From: Victivallales bacterium
GTDB taxonomy: Bacteria > Verrucomicrobiota > Lentisphaeria > Victivallales > UBA1829
Length of the DNA: 47,519 nucleotides
Assembly: GCA_016285345.1 (NCBI GenBank)
Contig: JAEEQN010000022.1
Span: 1-47,519 of the forward strand
Direction: 5' to 3'
Numbering within the stretch: the stretch's first letter is position 1; every line of letters starts with the position of its first letter. Positions 17,128 to 25,435 of this stretch are shown here, one piece after another. The notes beneath the pieces were generated by a model, which had not been told where the DNA came from, made no database searches, and saw nothing but the letters and a program-made list of their open reading frames with translations. Position numbers and translations under genes: made by a program.

Positions 17128-17754
17128 CTATTGAGTGCCGCCACCAGACGGGAGAATCCCGGCGGCGGCGAGGGAGTCGCGGAGCATTTCGCGGCCGCGG
17201 GACAGCCGGGACTTCACGGTCCCGACCTTGCAGTCCAGTTTCTGCGCGATCAGCTCGTACGGCATGTCGTTCACGTGCCGCAGCAGCATGGTCTCGCGGA
17301 TATTGTCCGGCAGGCGGCTCAATGCTTTCATGATGATCGTTCCGATTTCGTCCTGTTCCAGCACCACGTCCGGCTCCATGCGCCGGTCGGGCACGTCCTG
17401 TTCATTTTCCGTCCCGGAGTCGCCGTCGGAGCCGTCGCACGAGGTCAGGCTTACGTTCAAGCCGCTTCCGCGCCGGTGGTTCCACTGGTACTTGTTCCGG
17501 GCCAGGTTCATGGTGATGCGATGAAGCCAGGTCTCCAGACTCGAGTCGCCGCGAAACGTCCGCATGGCACGGTACGCCCGCAGGAACGTGTCCTGCACGA
17601 CCTCCTCGGCGTCCTGACGGGACCCGAGCAGAGCGTAGGCCACTTTGTACAGCTTCGCGGAGTACATCCCGATCAGGACGTCGAACGCGGCGGCGTCGCC
17701 GCTTCGGATCGCCTTCAGGAGCGCCTCTTCACGAGTCTTCTGTTCCTGTTCCAT
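17128..17754 (-). CDS. ECF-family RNA polymerase sigma factor
   Basis: A 208-residue group 4 sigma factor. Region 2 (~residues 20-90) has FDVLIGMYSAKLYKVAYALL, the AEEVVQDTFLRAYRAM motif and an ETWLHRITMNLARNKY 2.4-like segment. An acidic linker follows (~100-130), then region 4 with LPDNIRETMLLRHVNDMPYELIAQKL and GTVKSRLSRGREMLRD as the helix-turn-helix that reads the -35. It pairs with the downstream anti-sigma gene. A GGAAC-N17-GTCT sequence upstream suggests autoregulation. The target regulon cannot be read from the window. Confidence 0.94.
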   Translation of the reverse strand: MEQEQKTREEALLKAIRSGDAAAFDVLIGMYSAKLYKVAYALLGSRQDAEEVVQDTFLRAYRAMRTFRGDSSLETWLHRITMNLARNKYQWNHRRGSGLNVSLTSCDGSDGDSGTENEQDVPDRRMEPDVVLEQDEIGTIIMKALSRLPDNIRETMLLRHVNDMPYELIAQKLDCKVGTVKSRLSRGREMLRDSLAAAGILPSGGGTQ

Positions 17755-17773
17755 CGCTGTCCTTATGTTCTAC

Positions 17774-17799
17774 AGACAAACCGTTTGCCGTTTTGTTCC
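17774..17799 (-). promoter_or_regulatory. Candidate autoregulatory ECF promoter
   Basis: Minus strand: GGAAC (17799-17795), a 17-nt spacer, GTCT (17777-17774), about 20 nt before the sigma-factor ATG. GGAAC plus GTC-type -10 is the usual ECF pattern; no TTGACA/TATAAT-like pair is evident here. Confidence 0.45.
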
Positions 17800-17851
17800 G
17801 CGGATTCCGCATTTTTTCCGCATTTTTCCGGCGGAAACGCCCGAATCGGAC

Positions 17852-18457
17852 TTATCTCCGCTTCTGTTCGCGACGGTACTTGCGGATCTTCTCCAGCACC
17901 TCGTCGCGCATCCTGAACGCGTCCTTCAGGAAACCGTCGCGGATCGCGTCCGGGAACTTCTCGTATTCGCCGATCAGCTCGTTGAGGTCGGCGAGGAAGC
18001 GTTTCGTGAGCGCGATCCGGAATGTAACGAGTTCGCCGTCCTCCAGACGCAGCACGTCCAGCGAACGCGCCATCAGTTTCCCGAGCAACGTCAGCGCCCG
18101 CATCATAGCGCGCGCGGCGGCCTGGTCCTTCTCCACGGCGAAATACTCGGTCAGGTCGATCGCCATCTTGGACGCCGCCGTGTAGACGTCACTGCCGTCG
18201 CGGTGCCGCACGAAATCCTCCTCCGGCACGTCGTCGTAATCGTCGTCGTAATCGTCATCGGGCGGCGCGTCGAAATCGTCGTCCCAGGAGGACCCGCGTC
18301 TGCGGATGCGCTTCGAGATGACTTTGTCCTCGTCCGGGAGGTCGATGTAGCGCGGAAGTTCGGCGAGGTAATCATGCACCCGGTCGTCGTCCTTGCGGAT
18401 CTCCTTCTCCCATTCGAATTCGTCGCGGTATTCGCCGTCGTTGAAGGGGTCGGTCAT
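17852..18457 (-). CDS. Hypothetical acidic protein downstream of rsfS
   Basis: A 201-residue protein that I do not recognise. The first ~95 residues are very acidic and probably disordered, with a DDDYDDDYDD run. The second half (~100-201) is helical and amphipathic (ASKMAIDLTEYFAVEKDQAA, then MRALTLLGKLMARSLDVLRL) and ends in a basic KYRREQKRR tail. The frame is open further upstream to 18859, but that stretch is the shadow of rsfS. The ATG at 18457 overlaps the rsfS stop by 4 nt (ATGA), indicating translational coupling to nadD-rsfS. No catalytic motif is seen. Confidence 0.75.
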   Translation of the reverse strand: MTDPFNDGEYRDEFEWEKEIRKDDDRVHDYLAELPRYIDLPDEDKVISKRIRRRGSSWDDDFDAPPDDDYDDDYDDVPEEDFVRHRDGSDVYTAASKMAIDLTEYFAVEKDQAAARAMMRALTLLGKLMARSLDVLRLEDGELVTFRIALTKRFLADLNELIGEYEKFPDAIRDGFLKDAFRMRDEVLEKIRKYRREQKRR

Positions 18458-18924
18458 TCGTCCGCTCCGGATCTGATGCCCTTTTCGGCCTGTTTCCGGC
18501 GGGCGGCGGCAAGCTTTTCGTGTTCCGCGTCCAGCTTCGCCATGGCGTCGAAACTCGGCACGTCGCCCCAGAGCTGTTCCAGCTGGTAACGGTCGCGCGT
18601 GTCGTTCGTCATGATGTGGATCAGCAGGAATCCGTAGTCCACGATGATCCACTGGCTCTGCGGGGTGCCGTCGACCGTGATCGCGTGAATGCCGAACTCC
18701 TCGCGCACGGCGCGCTGGATGCGTTCCGCGATGGCGCCGATGTGCGGTTCGGAGAGTCCGGTGCAGATCAGGTAGTAGTCGCCGATCGCGCCGTCCTGTT
18801 TGGTCATATCGAGCCGGAGAATGTGTTCGGCCTTGTGATCGTAGGCTTCCTTTTCGCACAGTTCGATCACGTCCGTCACTTTGAAATTCATTCTCGGTTT
18901 TCTGGTTTCCTGTTCGTCGTTCAT
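18454..18924 (-). CDS. rsfS: Ribosomal silencing factor RsfS (iojap family)
   Basis: Binds L14 on the 50S subunit and blocks subunit joining when nutrients are short. The 156-residue protein carries the family core: LDMTKQDGAIGDYYLICTGLS followed by HIGAIAERIQRAVREEFGI, then WIIVDYGFLLIHIMTNDTRDRYQLEQLWGD. The C-terminal ~40 residues are charged and helical. It follows nadD with a 4-nt gap, the widely conserved nadD-rsfS pair. Confidence 0.95.
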   Translation of the reverse strand: MNDEQETRKPRMNFKVTDVIELCEKEAYDHKAEHILRLDMTKQDGAIGDYYLICTGLSEPHIGAIAERIQRAVREEFGIHAITVDGTPQSQWIIVDYGFLLIHIMTNDTRDRYQLEQLWGDVPSFDAMAKLDAEHEKLAAARRKQAEKGIRSGADE

Positions 18925-18928
18925 GTGA

Positions 18929-19567
18929 TTATTCTCCGTTTCTTTGAGGATAAAGTTTGTGTTCTTCGATGTAGTTCAGCACGGGTTCCGGCAGCAGGTT
19001 CCGGCAGGCGTCCGCGCCCTGTTCGGAAAGGCGCTGCCGCACCGCGGTCGAGCTGGGGTCGAATTCCGGCGCGCCGGTCAGGATCGAGGCGGACAGCTTT
19101 TCGAAAAGCTCGGGCGGCCAGACCTTTTTCAGCAGGTCCAGGTCCGCCTCCGCGCCCGGCCTCGGGTACGACAGAAACCGGTTTTCGCGCACGAGACGTT
19201 CCGCCTCGTACCACTGATGCAGCTGGTTCAGCGAATCCGACCCGACCACCCACACGAAATGCTCCGCCGGATAACGCTGTTTCAGGACGTCCAGCGTATC
19301 GACCGTGTAGGACGGGCCGGAACGTTCCGCTTCGATCTCGCTCACGCTCATTCCGGGGTGTCCGGCGATTGCCGCGCGGAGCATCGCCGCGCGGTCCGCG
19401 AACGGCGCGGGCGCGAGTCCGTCCTTGTGGGGCGGATGCGGCGCGGGCAGGAAGACGATGCGGCTCACGCGGCCGGTTTCCAGCAGATAATCCGCAAGCC
19501 CGATGTGCCCGGTGTGAACGGGATCGAACGTGCCGCCGAAGACGGCTGTCAGGTTTTCTTCACTCAT
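18929..19567 (-). CDS. nadD: Nicotinate-nucleotide adenylyltransferase
   Basis: Converts nicotinate mononucleotide and ATP to deamido-NAD. The 212-residue protein has the nucleotidyltransferase signature GGTFDPVHTGHIGLADYLL near the N terminus with the HxGH motif, then FLPAPHPPHK and WVVGSDSLNQLHQWYEAE. The C-terminal SSTAVRQRL equals the family ISSTxIR motif. The frame opens at 19594, but ATG 19567 fits the family length best. It heads the nadD-rsfS-acidic protein operon, whose probable promoter lies 260 nt upstream, leaving repeat copy 1 inside the leader. The NAD pathway is completed by nadE at 28982. Confidence 0.95.
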   Translation of the reverse strand: MSEENLTAVFGGTFDPVHTGHIGLADYLLETGRVSRIVFLPAPHPPHKDGLAPAPFADRAAMLRAAIAGHPGMSVSEIEAERSGPSYTVDTLDVLKQRYPAEHFVWVVGSDSLNQLHQWYEAERLVRENRFLSYPRPGAEADLDLLKKVWPPELFEKLSASILTGAPEFDPSSTAVRQRLSEQGADACRNLLPEPVLNYIEEHKLYPQRNGE

Positions 19568-19588
19568 TCGGGTCTTTTTCGGGGTTCT

Positions 19589-19731
19589 GGGCACCTCTGT
19601 TCATTGGATTCCGGAGGCTTTTCGCATCCGGGCAAATCCCGATTGGGAAGATTTTCGGTGGTTACCTTCAGGTAGCCACGCTCGAATCTTCCGGCATCGT
19701 CTTGTTTGCCTGTCTGCTGAAAATCCATCCG
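19589..19731 (-). repeat. Dispersed hairpin repeat, copy 1 (in the nadD leader)
   Basis: About 143 nt that recurs, inverted relative to the + strand, at 39319-39458. A hand alignment from the shared CGGATGGATT end matches roughly 98 of 113 positions. The core contains a 9-bp hairpin with a 4-nt loop (GTGGTTACC, TTCA, GGTAGCCAC) around 19659-19680. The 19568-19871 gap holds this repeat and the nadD promoter and no supported gene. Confidence 0.8.
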
Positions 19732-19825
19732 GTCAAATGAATAGAGCTGCCCGTCTTTTTTGCGGAAATCTCTCATGCGCGCTTGCATTCGGGCAAACCC
19801 GCGCGTATTTTAAATGCACCCTTTA

Positions 19826-19853
19826 AACATAGCAGAATCTGTTAAAAAGACAA
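19826..19853 (-). promoter_or_regulatory. Probable promoter of nadD-rsfS
   Basis: Minus strand: TTGTCT (19853-19848), a 16-nt spacer, TATGTT (19831-19826). It gives a leader of about 250 nt that contains repeat copy 1. Confidence 0.55.
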
Positions 19854-19871
19854 GCCGCAATCCGTTTTTTC

Positions 19872-21227
19872 ATGAAAATCTCTTCCTTTCCCGGAGACAT
19901 CCCGCGGACCCCGCTCTTCGCCGCCGCATCGAAAGCCGCCGCCGTGCTCCGCGCCGCCGGACACAAGGCGTATTTCGTGGGCGGTGCCGTCCGCGATCTC
20001 CTGCTCGGACGCACCCCGGACGACGTCGACGTGACCACGTCCGCGCGCCCGGAGCAGATTCAGGCGCTGTTCGACAAGGCGATCCCCATCGGTGCGGCGT
20101 TCGGCATCATCACGGTCGTCGTCGACGAAATCCCCATCGAGGTCGCGACGTTCCGGGCGGAACGCGGCTACAGCGACGGACGACGACCCGACCATGTGGT
20201 CTACACGGACGACGAGGTCCTGGACGTGACCCGGCGCGATTTCACGGTCAACGGACTGCTGTTCGACCCGGCGGAACGCACCGTGATCGACTGCGTGGGC
20301 GGCCTCGACGACCTCCGCGCGGGCATCCTGCGGACCATCGGCGATCCCGTGGTGCGCTTCGGCGAGGACCATCTCCGCATCCTGCGCCTCGTCCGATTCG
20401 CGTCGCGGCTCGGATTCGAGGTCGATCCCGCCTCAAAACGCGCGGCCGCCGACGCGTCGGAAAAACTCCGTCTGATCGCCGCCGAACGCATCCGCGCCGA
20501 ACTCGAAAAGATCCTGCTCTGTCCGCACCCGGCGGAAGGCTTCGAAATGCTCGCCGAACTCGGCATCCTGAAGGTCGTCCTGCCGGAAGTCGACGCCATG
20601 CGCGGCGTGGAACAGCCGAAGCAGTACCATCCCGAAGGCGACGTCTTCGTCCACACCATGCTCCTGCTCCATCACGCCGCCTGGCGCACCCCGGACCTCA
20701 TGTGGGCCGCCCTGCTCCACGACGTCGGCAAGCCCGGCACGCAGACGTTCAAGGACGGCGTGCCGCATTTCTACGGGCACGAAGCGTTCGGCGCGGACAT
20801 GGCCGCGGACATCCTCGCGCGCCTGCGGTTCTCGTCCGCCTCCATCGACGCGATCGCCGCCGCCATCCGTCACCACATGCGCTTCGCGTCCGTCCACGCC
20901 ATGAAGAAGGCGAAGTGGATGCGGATCATCGCCGATCCGAATTTTCCGCTCGAACTCGAGCTGCACCGACTCGACTGCATCGCATGCCACGGACTGCTCG
21001 ACAACTACGTCCTCATGCTCGACCGCATGCGCGAATACGCCAAGCTCCCCGCTCCGCGCAAACCGTTCCTGAACGGCAATGACATCATCGCGCTCGGCGT
21101 CAAGCCCGGCGCAGTCTTCAGCCGCATCCTCAGCGAAGCGGAAGACCTCCGGCTCGAGGGCGAGCTCCAATCGCGCGAACAGTCGCTCGAATGGCTCCGC
21201 GCCAGAGTCGAGCATCTCGACCTCTGA
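19872..21227 (+). CDS. cca: CCA tRNA nucleotidyltransferase with HD domain
   Basis: Adds or repairs the 3' CCA of tRNAs (class II polymerase-beta-like nucleotidyltransferase). The catalytic head has YFVGGAVRDLLLGRTPDDVD with metal ligands Asp51 and Asp53, then TRRDFTVNGLLFD and GEDHLRILRLVRFASRLGF (the head-neck motif). The C-terminal half carries an HD phosphohydrolase-like domain (FVHTMLLLHHA, then LLHDVGKP and IRHHM). The 451-residue length fits the HD-containing bacterial class. Whether it adds CC, A or CCA cannot be told by eye. The one tRNA in the window encodes its own CCA. It is divergent from nadD. Confidence 0.92.
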   Translation: MKISSFPGDIPRTPLFAAASKAAAVLRAAGHKAYFVGGAVRDLLLGRTPDDVDVTTSARPEQIQALFDKAIPIGAAFGIITVVVDEIPIEVATFRAERGYSDGRRPDHVVYTDDEVLDVTRRDFTVNGLLFDPAERTVIDCVGGLDDLRAGILRTIGDPVVRFGEDHLRILRLVRFASRLGFEVDPASKRAAADASEKLRLIAAERIRAELEKILLCPHPAEGFEMLAELGILKVVLPEVDAMRGVEQPKQYHPEGDVFVHTMLLLHHAAWRTPDLMWAALLHDVGKPGTQTFKDGVPHFYGHEAFGADMAADILARLRFSSASIDAIAAAIRHHMRFASVHAMKKAKWMRIIADPNFPLELELHRLDCIACHGLLDNYVLMLDRMREYAKLPAPRKPFLNGNDIIALGVKPGAVFSRILSEAEDLRLEGELQSREQSLEWLRARVEHLDL

Positions 21228-21246
21228 GGGTACAAGGCGTTTCTTT

Positions 21247-21277
21247 TATAGGGCTTATAAGTCCTATAAGTCCTATC
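21247..21277. repeat. Palindromic/tandem TATAAGTCC repeat between convergent genes
   Basis: TATAGGGCTTATAAGTCCTATA (21247-21268) is self-complementary over 22 bp apart from one G-T pair. The 9-nt unit AGTCCTATA (21260-21268) repeats as AGTCCTATC (21269-21277), and the preceding GGGCTTATA is a degenerate unit. It lies between the cca stop and the end of the PL11 gene. Confidence 0.6.
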
Positions 21278-21302
21278 ATCAAAAAAACTTTGCCGTTCTC
21301 AA

Positions 21303-23228
21303 TCAATGTACATAGATCCGGAGCACGGTCCCGCGGAACAGCACCCCGCGGTCGGGCTTCGCCGCCTTGAAGATGAGGTCGGGGCCGAAATAGAATCCTG
21401 GCTGCGTCGGCTGGTTGTACGCCACGTTCTCCGTGGCAAGGCTGATGCGGTACACGGGGTCCTCCAGGAACGTGTGGAACCGGTACGCGGTCGGGACGGT
21501 CGACACGTACAGCCGGAGGTTGCGGTTGTCGTCGGTGCGCATGAGCACCTCCTCGCGCCAGTCGCCAAAGATGTCGCCCTGGATGCACGGCGTGGACTTC
21601 GTGCCGTTGTTGGAGGAACACCCCTCAAAACGCATCAGCGGGACGCACGTCCCCTGCGCGGCGTTGTACTTCGTGATCGTATTGCCGTCGAGCAGTTCGC
21701 GGCACAGGTCGTCGTCCCACCACACGCCCATGTTGATGGAGAGTCCGCGCGGATTGCCGCCCAGCGCCTCACCCTTCACGGTCTGCGGCGGGATGCCGGA
21801 CGCCCACATCTCGACGCCGGGATTGGTCGGGTCGATGTCGGCGGCCATGCAGCGCCCGACGTCGGTGTTGTGCCGGACCTGGTGCAGGATCTTCCCTGTG
21901 GCGGCGTCGCGGAACGTCGCGCCGTCGCGCTTGTTCTCGTGGCAGCACCACACCTGAAGCCCCGGCATATCCCAGGCGAACTGCGTGAGGTGCATGGCGT
22001 CGCCGTGCCCGAGCCCGGTCGTGTACAGCCCCTTGCCGTTGTCGTCGATCGTGCAGGAACCGTACACGATCTCGTCCCTGCCGTCGCCGTCCACGTCGCC
22101 CACGCGCAGGTTGTGGTTGCCCTGCCCCGCGTAGCCCCGGTTTTCCGGCTCGTTGGAATCGAACACCCAGCGTTTCCTGAGGTGCTGTCCGTCCCAGTCG
22201 TACGCCGCGAGATACGCCCGCGTGTAGTACCCGCGGCACATGATCACGCTCGGACGTTCGCCGTCCAGATACCCGACCGCCGCCAGAAAACGATCACAGC
22301 GGTTGCCGTAGTTGTCGCCCCAGTCGCGCATGTTGCCGCGCGGCACGTCGTACGGGATGGTCTCGAGCGCTGCCCCGGTCTTGCCGGAGAACACGGTCAA
22401 ATACTCGGGGCCGGTGAGGATGCGCCCCGCCGGGGTGCGGTAGTCCGCCTCCGCGTCGCCGATGACCTTGCCCGTGCCGTCGACCGTGCCGTCGGCGGTC
22501 TTGCAGACGACCTCCGCGATGCCGTCGCAGTCGAGGTCGTAGACCATGAACTGCGTGTAATGCGCCCCGGCGCGGATGTTCCTGCCGAGGTCGATGCGCC
22601 AGAGTTTTTCAGGACGCCCGAGCTTGTAGCAGTCCAGATACACGTTTCCGGTGTAGCCGTCGTGCGCATTGTCGTGCGCGTTCGAGGGGTCCCATTTCAG
22701 GATGATCTCGAACTCGCCGTCGCCGTCCACGTCGCCCACCGACGCGTCGTTCGGCGAATACGTGTACGCCTCGCCGTTCGGAGCTTTGCCGTCCGCGGGC
22801 TTGTCCAGCGGGATGTTCACATAGCCGACGGGGGCATTTTCCGGCAGGGTATAGGACGCGGACGTTTCGTCCAGTTCCTTCCCGTCGACGACCGGCTTCA
22901 CCGTGTACACGCCGCCGCCCTTGTTCTTATCGATGAAATACGTCGCCTCGTTGAGGGGGTATTCGTTGAGCTTCTTCCCGTCACGGTACACGTTGAACGA
23001 CGTAAGCCGCGCGTCCTTCGAAAGATAGCGCCACGTCACGAACACCTCGTCGGCGTTCTGCCGGACCGCGATCACGCCGCGTCCGAGCTTCTCACGTTTG
23101 AGCTTCGTGAAATCATACTTGGTCGGGGGTTCGATCACTTGGGGCTCGCGCTGGGCGAAAAGGCTCTGCGCGGGGACCGCCAATGCAAAGGCGGCAGCGG
23201 CGGCAAACAATAATCGGGATAACATCAT
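21303..23228 (-). CDS. Rhamnogalacturonan lyase, polysaccharide lyase family 11 (copy A)
   Basis: Cleaves the rhamnose-galacturonate backbone of rhamnogalacturonan I by beta-elimination. The 641-residue protein has a signal peptide (LFAAAAAFALAVPAQSLFA) and an eight-bladed propeller typical of PL11. Calcium-binding DVDGDGEFE and DVDGDGRDE loops, GNHNLRVGD, QGDIFGDWREEV and a C-terminal YNQPTQPGFYFGPDL are strong family markers, matching YesW/YesX of Bacillus. Two consecutive ATGs follow AGGAG. It lies 20 nt after copy B and is co-transcribed with it. It lacks the ~22-residue insertion that copy B has before GPEYLTVF. Confidence 0.94.
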   Translation of the reverse strand: MMLSRLLFAAAAAFALAVPAQSLFAQREPQVIEPPTKYDFTKLKREKLGRGVIAVRQNADEVFVTWRYLSKDARLTSFNVYRDGKKLNEYPLNEATYFIDKNKGGGVYTVKPVVDGKELDETSASYTLPENAPVGYVNIPLDKPADGKAPNGEAYTYSPNDASVGDVDGDGEFEIILKWDPSNAHDNAHDGYTGNVYLDCYKLGRPEKLWRIDLGRNIRAGAHYTQFMVYDLDCDGIAEVVCKTADGTVDGTGKVIGDAEADYRTPAGRILTGPEYLTVFSGKTGAALETIPYDVPRGNMRDWGDNYGNRCDRFLAAVGYLDGERPSVIMCRGYYTRAYLAAYDWDGQHLRKRWVFDSNEPENRGYAGQGNHNLRVGDVDGDGRDEIVYGSCTIDDNGKGLYTTGLGHGDAMHLTQFAWDMPGLQVWCCHENKRDGATFRDAATGKILHQVRHNTDVGRCMAADIDPTNPGVEMWASGIPPQTVKGEALGGNPRGLSINMGVWWDDDLCRELLDGNTITKYNAAQGTCVPLMRFEGCSSNNGTKSTPCIQGDIFGDWREEVLMRTDDNRNLRLYVSTVPTAYRFHTFLEDPVYRISLATENVAYNQPTQPGFYFGPDLIFKAAKPDRGVLFRGTVLRIYVH

Positions 23229-23248
23229 TCAGTCTCCTTCTGGATAGT

Positions 23249-25261
23249 TCATTTGGGGACAGGAGTAAGCTTCGGGAAATAGGTGCCGCGGAAATACGCG
23301 CCGGAACCGAAAAGGTCGGGTCCGAAGTAGAATCCGGGCTGCGTCGGCTGGTTGTAGCAGATGTTCTCCAGCGCGAGGCTGATGCGGTACACCGGCTCCT
23401 CCAGGAACGTGTGGAACCGGTATGTGGTCGGAATGGTCGAGACGTACAGACGGAGGTTGCGGTTGTCGGTCGTGCGCATGAGCACCTCCTCGCGCCAGTC
23501 GCCGAAGAGGTCGCCCTGAAGGCACGGCGTCGCCTTCGTACCGTTGTTCGAGTCGCAGTTTTCGAACGTCATCATGGTGACGAACGATCCGCTGTCGTAG
23601 TCGTATTTGCTCACGCGGTTCTTGTCGAGGAGTTCGCGGCAGAGGTCGCCGTCCCACCACACCGCCATGTTCACGGAGATCCCGCGCGGATTCGCCGCCA
23701 CGGTCTCGCCCTTCACGCTCTGCATGCCGATGCCGGACCACGCCCACATTTCGAGGCCGGGATTCACGGAATCCACGTCCGCCGCCATGCAGCGCCCGAC
23801 GTCGTTATTGTTTTTGATCTGGAAGATGATCTTGCCCGTGGCGGCGTCGCGGAGCGTCACGCCGTCGCGCCTGTTCTCGTGGCAGCACCACACCTGAAGC
23901 CCGGGCATATTCATCGCGAACTGCGTCATCTGCATGGCGTCGCCATGTCCGAGTCCGGTCGTGTAGAGTCCAGTCCCGTCGTCGTCGATCGTGCAGGAAC
24001 CGTACACAATTTCATCCTTTCCGTCGCCGTCCACGTCGCCCACGCGCAGATTGTGGTTGCCCTGCCCCTCGTAGCCTTTCCAGCGCGAATCCTTCGCGGT
24101 GTCGAAATTCCACCTCATTTTCAGGTCCTTGCCGTCCCAGTCGTAGCACGCCAGCGCGGCGCGGGTGTAATACCCCCGGCACATCACCACGCTCGGGCGT
24201 CCGTCGTCGGAGAAGAACCCCATCGCGGCGAGGTAACGGTCGCTGCGGTTGGCGTAGTTGTCGCCCCATGCCATGCCGTCGCCGCGCGGCGGCTCGTAGT
24301 CGATGGTCTTGAGCGCCGCACCGTCCTTGCAGGAAAACACGGTCAGGTACTCCGGCCCGCTCATGATGCGGCCGCGGTTGTGCGTCCCGGCGGGATTCGC
24401 CCCGGTCTTGCGGAAATCGACCTCGGGGAGCTGGACCATGTCGCTGCCCTTCTCGCGCCAGTCGGCGTTCGCGTCGCCGATGACCTTGCCCGTGCCGTCG
24501 ACCGTGCCGTCGGCGGTCTTCATCACGAGCTCGGAGATGCCGTCGCCGTCGAAATCGTACACCACGAACTGCGTGTAATGCGCCCCGGCGCGGATGTTCC
24601 TGCCGAGGTCGATGCGCCACAGTTTCGTGCCGTCGAGCTTGTAACAGTCGAAATACACGTTGCCGGTGTAGCCGTCGTGCGCGTTGTCATGCGCGTTCGA
24701 GGGGTCCCATTTCAGGATGATCTCGAACTCGCCGTCCCCGTCCGCGTCGCCCACGGACGCGTCGTTCGGCGAATACGTGTACGCCTCGCCGGACGGGGTC
24801 ACGCCGTCGGCGGGCTTGTCGAGCGCGATGTTGATGTACCCCTCCGGCGCTCTGTCCGGCAGGGTGAACGACGCGCTCTTTTCGTCTTTCTCGCGTCCGT
24901 TCACGACCGGCTTCACGCTGTACGTGCCGCCGCCCCTGTTGGAATCAATATAAAAAGTGGTCAGGCTTACTGGCGTGGGGTTGATGCGCCGGCCGTCGCG
25001 GTACACATTGAACGCGACATTGGCGGGATCGTTCGAGAGATAGCGCCACGTGACGAACACTTCGTCCTTGTTCCGGCGGACCGCGATCAGGCCGCGTCCG
25101 AGTTTTTCCGTTTTGAGCTTGGAAAGATCGTATTTTCCCTGCGACGCGGGCAGGATCACGGCATCGGACGGGATGGCGGAGGGCGTTTCGCGGGCGGAAT
25201 CGCAGGAGACGAGTCCGGCGAGCGGCAGGGCGGCGAGCAGAAGCAGTCGGTTCAGTTTCAT
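23249..25261 (-). CDS. Rhamnogalacturonan lyase, polysaccharide lyase family 11 (copy B), lipoprotein
   Basis: A paralogue of copy A (670 residues) sharing the calcium-loop propeller motifs DADGDGEFE and DVDGDGKDE and the same conserved C terminus. Here the N terminus is a lipoprotein signal (MKLNRLLLLAALPLAGLVSC, acylated Cys20), so this copy is probably membrane-anchored while copy A is secreted or periplasmic. An extra segment (SDMVQLPEVDFRKTGANPAG region) is inserted before the RIMSGPEYLTVF blade. In the Bacillus YesW/YesX pair, endo and exo action differ by a loop; the insertion might do likewise here (inference). ATG 25261 is chosen for the signal peptide; the frame opens at 25327. Confidence 0.94.
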   Translation of the reverse strand: MKLNRLLLLAALPLAGLVSCDSARETPSAIPSDAVILPASQGKYDLSKLKTEKLGRGLIAVRRNKDEVFVTWRYLSNDPANVAFNVYRDGRRINPTPVSLTTFYIDSNRGGGTYSVKPVVNGREKDEKSASFTLPDRAPEGYINIALDKPADGVTPSGEAYTYSPNDASVGDADGDGEFEIILKWDPSNAHDNAHDGYTGNVYFDCYKLDGTKLWRIDLGRNIRAGAHYTQFVVYDFDGDGISELVMKTADGTVDGTGKVIGDANADWREKGSDMVQLPEVDFRKTGANPAGTHNRGRIMSGPEYLTVFSCKDGAALKTIDYEPPRGDGMAWGDNYANRSDRYLAAMGFFSDDGRPSVVMCRGYYTRAALACYDWDGKDLKMRWNFDTAKDSRWKGYEGQGNHNLRVGDVDGDGKDEIVYGSCTIDDDGTGLYTTGLGHGDAMQMTQFAMNMPGLQVWCCHENRRDGVTLRDAATGKIIFQIKNNNDVGRCMAADVDSVNPGLEMWAWSGIGMQSVKGETVAANPRGISVNMAVWWDGDLCRELLDKNRVSKYDYDSGSFVTMMTFENCDSNNGTKATPCLQGDLFGDWREEVLMRTTDNRNLRLYVSTIPTTYRFHTFLEEPVYRISLALENICYNQPTQPGFYFGPDLFGSGAYFRGTYFPKLTPVPK

Positions 25262-25317
25262 ATTGGAATCCGGTTTGTCTGGCTGAAAGAGATACGCGTT
25301 ACAATGCGGGCGGGGCA

Positions 25318-25346
25318 AATATAGCATGATTCCGGCGGATTGTCAA
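25318..25346 (-). promoter_or_regulatory. Strong sigma70 promoter of the PL11 operon
   Basis: Minus strand: TTGACA (25346-25341), a 17-nt spacer, TATATT (25323-25318), with the ATG of copy B about 57 nt downstream. It is divergent from the OppD operon promoter. Confidence 0.85.
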
Positions 25347-25378
25347 GGTTTTTTTGGCGTTTTCTTTGCCTTTCAAGA

Positions 25379-25406
25379 TTGATTTCCGCTGTTCCCGCTG
25401 TATGTT
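25379..25406 (+). promoter_or_regulatory. Candidate promoter of the oppD-mutL-nadE operon
   Basis: TTGATT (25379-25384), a 16-nt spacer, TATGTT (25401-25406); overlapping TATTAT/TATAGT alternatives lie a few bases further on. The ATG is 30 nt downstream. Confidence 0.45.
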
Positions 25407-25435
25407 ATTATAGTGTATTTATCCGGAGATCAGCC

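Noticed and set aside
19564..19788. 75-codon minus frame crossing repeat copy 1
   Set aside because: It overlaps the start of nadD, has no SD, and the matching repeat copy 2 does not preserve the frame; better explained as non-coding repeat.
21306..25324. Long + strand frames opposite the two PL11 genes
   Set aside because: Antisense shadows rich in Val/Ala/His/Arg with no family resemblance; the minus-strand lyases have full calcium-loop motifs and a strong promoter.
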